From positions 1-64,000 of the forward strand of contig NZ_JAHTKP010000042.1 in NCBI RefSeq assembly GCF_019192735.1: a stretch of DNA of 64,000 bases. The letters are read 5' to 3'. The notes beneath the pieces were generated by a model. The model worked only from the letters and a program-made list of their open reading frames with translations, did no database searches and was not told the origin of the DNA. The position numbers and the translations under genes were made by a program. Source of the DNA: Kitasatospora aureofaciens (GTDB taxonomy: Bacteria; Actinomycetota; Actinomycetes; Streptomycetales; Streptomycetaceae). Positions 59,334-64,000 of this stretch are shown here, one piece after another (position 1 is the stretch's first letter; each line of letters opens with the position of its first letter).

Positions 59334-60277
59334 CCGCCCTTCCCCGGCTGAGCATCGGCCTGCCCGTCTACAACGGCGAGGAATACCTCGCCGAGTCGCT
59401 CGACGCCCTGCTCGGCCAGACCTACGAGGACTTCGAGCTGGTCATCTCCGACAACGCCTCGACCGACGCGACCCAGGACATCTGCCGCCGGTACGCCTCG
59501 CGGGACTCGCGGATCCGGTACCTCCGGCTGCCCCGGAACATCGGCGCCGCACCGAACCACAACTACGTGTTCACCGAGTGCCGCGGCGAGCTGTTCAAGT
59601 GGGCCTCGCACGACGACCTGTACGCCCGGGGCCTGCTGCGGCGCTGCGTTCAGGCTCTGGACGAGCGGCCGGACGTGATCCTCGCGCACTCCGGCCAGGC
59701 GGTCATCGACGGCGACGGCCAGGTGAAGGTCCCGTACGAGTACGGGCTCGCCACCAACTCGCCGCACGCGCCGGAGCGCTTCCGCAGTCTGCTGTTCGAG
59801 CCCGGTGGCGACGACTTCTACGGGGTGATGCGGGCCGACGTGCTCCGCCGGGTGAAGCCGCACGACAGCTACCACCACGCGGACCGCACGTTCGTCGCCG
59901 AGATCACCCTGCACGGGCCCTTCCACCAGGTGCCGGAGCTGCTGTACTTCCGCCGCGACCACCCCACCCGCGCCGAGCGAGCGAACCCTTCCAAGCGCTC
60001 CCGGTGCGTCAACCTGGACCCGCGCCGGGCAGGCCCGCTGCACCCGACGCCCCGCCTGCTCGCCGAATACGTCTGGGGCTTCGCCTCGGCGATCCGGCGG
60101 GCGCCGTTGTCCCCCGCCGACCGGCGCGCGTGCTACCGCCACCTGGCCGCGTGGATGACCAGCCGGGTCCGGCCGGGCGCCGGCGAGCGGGTCGAGGACC
60201 GCGCTCCGGTCGACCCGGCCCTGCTGACGGTCTCCGTCGACGCCCTCGTGGCCGGCCGTTCGGGGAGGCAGGCATGA
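59330..60277 (+). CDS. Family 2 glycosyltransferase
   Basis: The 315-residue GT-A enzyme has LSIGLPVYNGEEYLAESLDA, FELVISDNASTDATQDIC and the metal-site region LFKWASHDDLYARGLL. The WASHDD form is shared with a group of polysaccharide GT2 enzymes acting on sulfated or amino sugars. The ATG overlaps the flippase stop. It adds a sugar to the repeat unit; the donor is unknown. Confidence 0.92.
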   Translation: MTALPRLSIGLPVYNGEEYLAESLDALLGQTYEDFELVISDNASTDATQDICRRYASRDSRIRYLRLPRNIGAAPNHNYVFTECRGELFKWASHDDLYARGLLRRCVQALDERPDVILAHSGQAVIDGDGQVKVPYEYGLATNSPHAPERFRSLLFEPGGDDFYGVMRADVLRRVKPHDSYHHADRTFVAEITLHGPFHQVPELLYFRRDHPTRAERANPSKRSRCVNLDPRRAGPLHPTPRLLAEYVWGFASAIRRAPLSPADRRACYRHLAAWMTSRVRPGAGERVEDRAPVDPALLTVSVDALVAGRSGRQA

Positions 60278-61512
60278 CGCCCGCAGACGAAACTCCGGTG
60301 CGCGTCGGGGTGTTCGGCCTGCTCGGCTCCGGCAACCTCGGCAACGACGGGTCGCTCGAGGCCGTGCTCGGCTACCTCCGCGCCGAGCACCCGGAGGCGG
60401 TCGTGGACGCGCTGTGCGGCGGACCCGAGGTCGTCGCGACCCGGTACCGGATCCCCGCGACGCGGCTGCACTGGTACCGCGGGGAGTACCGGACCGCGTC
60501 ACGTGCGGGCGCGATCGCGGCGAAGGGTCTGGGCAAACTCGTCGACGCCGTCCGCACCGCTGCCTGGGTGCGACGGCACGACGTGGTGATCGTGCCGGGC
60601 ATGGGCGTCCTGGAGGCCACGCTGCCGCTGCGGCCGTGGGGCTTCCCGTACTCGCTGTTCCTGCTCTGCGCATCCGGCCGGCTGTTCGGCACCCGGGTCG
60701 CGCTGGTCAGCGTCGGCGCCGCCGCGATCGGCAACCGGCCGACCCGGGCCCTGGTGCGCTGGTCGGCGCGGCTGGCCACGTACCGGTCGTACCGGGACGC
60801 CCTGTCCCGCGACGCGATGCGGGCGATGGGCGTGGACACCGCGCGCGACGAGGTCTACCCGGACCTCGCCTTCGCCCTGCCGACGCTGTCCGCAAGCGCG
60901 CCCTCGGGTCCGCCGGGCCCGGTCTGCGTCGGCGTCATGGCCTTCCACGGCGGCAACGACGACCGCGCCCGGGCCGAGGAGATCCACCGGCGCTACCTCG
61001 ACGGGACGACCCGCTTCGTCCGCGCGCTGGTCGAGGACGGCAGGCCGGTCCGGCTGCTCACCGGCGACGGGGTCGACGTGCCGGTGGTCGCCGCGATCCT
61101 CGACGCGGTGGACTCGCCGCTGGTCACCGCTGCCGAGGCGGCCTCGCTGGCCGACCTGATGAAGGAGACGGCGGCTGCCGACACCGTGGTGGCGACCCGG
61201 TACCACAATCTGATCTGCGCGCTGAAGGTCGGCACGCCGACGCTCGCACTCAGCTATGCGGAGAAGAGCGACGCGCTCATGGCCCAGATGGGGCTGGGCG
61301 CGTACTGCCACCCGGCTCGCGAGGTCGACGCCGACCGGCTGCTCGAGCAGTTCCGGGCGCTGGAGCAGCGGTCGGCAGAGCTGCGGCAGACCCTCGCCGA
61401 GCGGAACCTGACCGCCGCCCGGCGCCTGGAGCACCAGTTCACCGCCCTGACCGCGGCCCTCTTCCCGGCGGCCGACCACGCCCACGCCCACGCCCTGCGG
61501 GAGGCTCCATGA
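60274..61512 (+). CDS. Polysaccharide pyruvyl transferase family protein
   Basis: The 412-residue protein has VGVFGLLGSGNLGNDGSLEA at the N-terminus, LVSVGAAAIGN in the middle, and the signature ADTVVATRYHNLICALKVG then TPTLALSYAEKSDALM at the C-terminus. These mark the PS_pyruv_trans/CsaB family, which puts ketal pyruvate on sugars using PEP and adds negative charge. It overlaps both neighbours by 4 bp. Pyruvylation of the polymer is the likely role. Confidence 0.9.
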   Translation: MTPADETPVRVGVFGLLGSGNLGNDGSLEAVLGYLRAEHPEAVVDALCGGPEVVATRYRIPATRLHWYRGEYRTASRAGAIAAKGLGKLVDAVRTAAWVRRHDVVIVPGMGVLEATLPLRPWGFPYSLFLLCASGRLFGTRVALVSVGAAAIGNRPTRALVRWSARLATYRSYRDALSRDAMRAMGVDTARDEVYPDLAFALPTLSASAPSGPPGPVCVGVMAFHGGNDDRARAEEIHRRYLDGTTRFVRALVEDGRPVRLLTGDGVDVPVVAAILDAVDSPLVTAAEAASLADLMKETAAADTVVATRYHNLICALKVGTPTLALSYAEKSDALMAQMGLGAYCHPAREVDADRLLEQFRALEQRSAELRQTLAERNLTAARRLEHQFTALTAALFPAADHAHAHALREAP

Positions 61513-62060
61513 AGGCGACCGAAGTCCCGGCGATCGCCGGCGCGTACCTGTTCGAACCGACGCCGTACGCCGACGAGCGCGGCTTCTTCTGCCGCACCTT
61601 CGACGCCGACGTGGTCCGCTCGGTGGGCCTCGACCCCGATGCCTTCGTCCAGCACAGCCTGTCCCGCTCGGTCCGGGGCGTGCTGCGCGGCCTGCACCTG
61701 CGCTCCGGCGTCGGCGAGGCCAAGCTGGTGCGGTGCTCGTACGGGAGGGTCTTCGACGTCGTCGTGGACCTGCGGACGGATTCGCCGACCTACCGTAGCC
61801 AGGCCTTCTTCGAGCTGTCCGGCGAGACGCAGGTGACCGTGTACATCCCGGCGGGGTGCGCGCACGGCTTCCAGGCGCTGACCGAAACCGCCGACGTCTC
61901 GTACCGGATCGACCGCCCGCACGATCCGGCCGAGGACGTGACGATCGCCTTCGACGACCCGGAGCTCGCCATCCCCTGGCCGCTGCCGGTCACATCGATG
62001 TCCAAGCGGGACCGGGAGGCACCGAGCCTCGCCGAGGTCCTGCAGCAAAAGGAGAGGTGA
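61509..62060 (+). CDS. rfbC: dTDP-4-dehydrorhamnose 3,5-epimerase-type enzyme (RfbC-like)
   Basis: The 183-residue cupin enzyme has DERGFFCRTFDAD, QHSLSRSVRGVLRGLHLR with the catalytic His, VFDVVVDLRTDSPTY and YIPAGCAHGFQALTETADVSY with the Tyr-containing strand. Length and motifs are normal. It epimerises C3/C5 of a 4-keto-6-deoxy NDP-sugar. No rfbA/rfbB pair is in the window, so the substrate probably comes from the operon's own nucleotidyltransferase/epimerase or from genes elsewhere. Confidence 0.9.
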   Translation: MKATEVPAIAGAYLFEPTPYADERGFFCRTFDADVVRSVGLDPDAFVQHSLSRSVRGVLRGLHLRSGVGEAKLVRCSYGRVFDVVVDLRTDSPTYRSQAFFELSGETQVTVYIPAGCAHGFQALTETADVSYRIDRPHDPAEDVTIAFDDPELAIPWPLPVTSMSKRDREAPSLAEVLQQKER

Positions 62061-62067
62061 GGTTGGC

Positions 62068-63411
62068 GTGGACACCCAAGACACCGAAGACACCGAAGAG
62101 TTCCTCCTGCCCCGGTCGCGGACGGCGAACGAGCGGCTGCACGCCGTGATCCCCGGGGGCGCGCACACCTACGCCAAGGGCGACGACCAGTACCCCGAGA
62201 ACCTGGCCCCGGTCATCAGCCACGGCCGCGGTGCCCACGTGTGGGACGTCGACGGCAACCGCTACGTCGAGTACGGCTCCGGCCTGCGGTCGGTCAGCCT
62301 CGGCCACGCCCACCCACGCGTGCTCGAGGCGGTGCGGCGGGAACTCGACCGCGGCAGCAACTTCGTCCGGCCGTCCATCGTGGAGGTCGAGGCTGCGGAA
62401 CGCTTCCTGGCCACGGTGCCGACCGCCGAGATGGTGAAGTTCGCGAAGAACGGCTCCGACGTCACCACCGCCGCGGTGCGGCTCGCCCGCGCCGTCACCA
62501 GGCGCCCGCGGGTGGCCATCTGCGGCGACCATCCGTTCTTCTCCGTCGACGACTGGTTCATCGGCACCACGCCGATGTCCGCCGGAGTTCCGGCGGCGAC
62601 CACCGAGCTCACCGTGGCGTTCCCCTACGGGGACCTGGCCGCCACGGAGGAGCTGCTCACCCGGTACCAGGACGAGGTCGCCTGCCTGATCCTCGAACCC
62701 GCCGGCCACACCGAGCCGCCGCCCGGGTACCTCGCCGGCCTGCGCGAGCTGGCCGACCGGCACGGCTGCGTACTGATCTTCGATGAGATGATCACCGGCC
62801 TCCGCTGGTCCGAGGCGGGCGCCCAGGGCCTTTACGACGTCGTCCCCGACCTCTCCACGTTCGGCAAGGCGCTGGGCAACGGGTTCGCCGTCTCCGCGCT
62901 GGCCGGGCGCCGCGACCTGATGGAGCGGGGCGGGCTGCGGCACCCCGGCGACCGGGTGTTTTTGCTGTCCACCACGCACGGTGCGGAAACCCACTCGCTG
63001 GCCGCCGCGATGGCCGTCCTCACCACCTACGTCGAGGAGGGCATCACCGCGCGGCTGCACGCCCTCGGCGAACGGTTGGCCGCCGGTGTCCGCGAGGCCG
63101 CGGCCGGCATGGGCGTCGGCGACCACGTCGTCGTCCGGGGCCGGGCCAGCAACCTGGTCTTCGCCACCCTCGACGAGAACCGGCAGCCGTCGCAGCAGTA
63201 CCGCACCCTGTTCCTGCGCCGGCTTCTCGCGGGCGGAGTGCTGGCCCCGTCGTTCGTGGTGAGCAGCGCGCTCGACGACGCCGACATCAACCGCACCGTC
63301 GACGCGGTGGCCCAGGCATGCGCGGTGTACCGGAAGGCACTGGACGCCGCCGACCCCACCCCCTGGCTGGCCGGGCGGCCGGTGAAGCCCGTGTTCCGCC
63401 GCTTGGCGTGA
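62068..63411 (+). CDS. Class-III PLP aminotransferase/glutamate-1-semialdehyde aminomutase-like
   Basis: The 447-residue PLP enzyme has RLHAVIPGGAHTYAKGDDQY, KFAKNGSDVTTAAVRLARAV, GCVLIFDEMITGLRW and the cofactor lysine in LSTFGKALGNGFAVSALAG. The plan is that of HemL-like proteins, but in sugar clusters members aminate keto-sugars or keto-acid side chains. The GTG start follows GAGAGGTGAGG. It ends the long operon; the convergent PAP2 gene ends 7 bp away. Confidence 0.9.
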   Translation: MDTQDTEDTEEFLLPRSRTANERLHAVIPGGAHTYAKGDDQYPENLAPVISHGRGAHVWDVDGNRYVEYGSGLRSVSLGHAHPRVLEAVRRELDRGSNFVRPSIVEVEAAERFLATVPTAEMVKFAKNGSDVTTAAVRLARAVTRRPRVAICGDHPFFSVDDWFIGTTPMSAGVPAATTELTVAFPYGDLAATEELLTRYQDEVACLILEPAGHTEPPPGYLAGLRELADRHGCVLIFDEMITGLRWSEAGAQGLYDVVPDLSTFGKALGNGFAVSALAGRRDLMERGGLRHPGDRVFLLSTTHGAETHSLAAAMAVLTTYVEEGITARLHALGERLAAGVREAAAGMGVGDHVVVRGRASNLVFATLDENRQPSQQYRTLFLRRLLAGGVLAPSFVVSSALDDADINRTVDAVAQACAVYRKALDAADPTPWLAGRPVKPVFRRLA

Positions 63412-63418
63412 CGTGACG

Positions 63419-63994
63419 TCAGCGACGCTCCCGCCGAGCGGCGTCAGCCATCCCGTCGGCCATCCCGTCGGCCAGCCGGTCGGCCAACCGGTTGACCAGC
63501 CACGCGGTCGCCGGTACCACCGCCAGCGCGGTGCACCAGCCGCCGAGGACGTCGGTCGGGTAGTGCGCGCCCAGAGCGACCTGCGCCCAGCCCATGGCGG
63601 CGCCGGCAACCAGCGCCGCGGCGAGCACGAGTGACGTGCCGGCCGTCCCGCCGAGGCCGAGCCCGTCTCGGCCTCGGCGGCCAGTTGCAAGCAGCGCCAC
63701 CACAAGGGCGAGCGCGGTGGCGAAGGCGGTGTGCCCGCTCGGGTAGGACAGGTTGTCGCCGTGGATGGTGCGTCCCACCAGGTGCTTGAGCAGCGTCGCC
63801 GTCCCCACCGCCATGGCGACGCCGGCAACGGTGAGCACCGCTGCGCGAGGACGCCGAAGCAGCAGGCAGCCCGCCGTAGCGGCCCCGACCAGCGCCGCCG
63901 CCCCCACGGGCTCCCCCAAGAAGTCCAGGACCCGAGCGACGTACCGCCACGGCGGCCCCACACCCTCCACCGCCGCCCCGATCCGCGCGTCCAC
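63419..63994 (-). CDS. PAP2-type membrane phosphatase, possibly incomplete at the 5' end
   Basis: At least 191 residues are visible. There are about five to six hydrophobic segments, with the lipid-phosphatase blocks LKHLVGRTIHGDN, SYPSGHTAFATALAL and ALGAHYPTDVLGG in order, so the catalytic His residues are present. It may recycle undecaprenyl pyrophosphate for the adjacent polysaccharide assembly. A GTG at 63994 could be the start, but the gene may continue past the edge. The C-terminus is a short 4-residue repeat (LADG, MADG, MADA) coded by 12-bp DNA repeats. Confidence 0.85.
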   Translation of the reverse strand: MDARIGAAVEGVGPPWRYVARVLDFLGEPVGAAALVGAATAGCLLLRRPRAAVLTVAGVAMAVGTATLLKHLVGRTIHGDNLSYPSGHTAFATALALVVALLATGRRGRDGLGLGGTAGTSLVLAAALVAGAAMGWAQVALGAHYPTDVLGGWCTALAVVPATAWLVNRLADRLADGMADGMADAARRERR

Positions 63995-64000
63995 CGTGCC

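Overview
This is high-GC DNA with strong third-position GC bias, GTG/TTG starts and long chains of 4-bp start/stop overlaps (ATGA, GTGA, TTGA). These features, together with the gene families present, point to a Streptomyces/Kitasatospora-type actinomycete. All calls come from reading the sequence; no database search was run.

Region A (1 to about 17.8 kb, minus strand) is a specialised-metabolite gene cluster transcribed leftwards and running off the left edge. In transcription order it holds a LuxR-type regulator, a 64-residue secreted peptide, an NDP-sugar 6-dehydrogenase, a single-module A-PCP-C NRPS, a polysaccharide-deacetylase-like enzyme, an MFS exporter, an ATP-grasp ligase, a VOC protein, an Ldh2-type dehydrogenase fused to a decayed ABC-ATPase-like domain, a Gfo/Idh/MocA oxidoreductase, two TIM-barrel sugar isomerase/epimerase-like enzymes, a PAPS sulfotransferase, a second ATP-grasp ligase, a GT2 glycosyltransferase, APS kinase (cysC) and the start of cysD. 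The inferred product is a sulfated sugar or cyclitol carrying amide-linked amino acids, with its own PAPS supply. I do not recognise the combination, and it is the best candidate here for an undescribed system.

Region B (about 18.0 to 35.2 kb) is a variable interval. It starts with a tRNA-Pro 3'-end remnant. It then holds an ABC-2 transporter/phosphoesterase operon, a flavin monooxygenase/isochorismatase-like pair, and a molybdenum-hydroxylase operon whose large subunit has lost most of its length. An alpha/beta hydrolase and a divergent SDR/AraC pair follow. The right part is a graveyard of mobile elements: an IS701-type transposase with a frameshift, an inverted 214-bp copy of its 3' end, an IS5-type transposase fused to a winged-helix gene and truncated, and a TnpB N-terminal fragment.

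Region C (about 35.5 to 63.4 kb, plus strand) is a long, tightly coupled cell-surface polysaccharide operon. It encodes a polyprenyl-phosphate priming transferase, an NDP-sugar dehydrogenase, three further glycosyltransferases, two Wzz-like membrane proteins, an AsnB-type amidotransferase, a bi-domain dehydrogenase, a heparinase-like lyase, a beta-helix lipoprotein, Wzy-like and Wzx-like proteins, a C-methyl/deoxy-sugar cassette, a pyruvyl transferase, a 3,5-epimerase and a class-III aminotransferase. Two unusual signals stand out: a GC-rich element that can hide the ribosome binding site, present three times before the first gene and once before the second; and a perfect 117-bp in-frame tandem duplication in the second Wzz-like gene. 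A convergent PAP2 phosphatase gene reaches the right edge.
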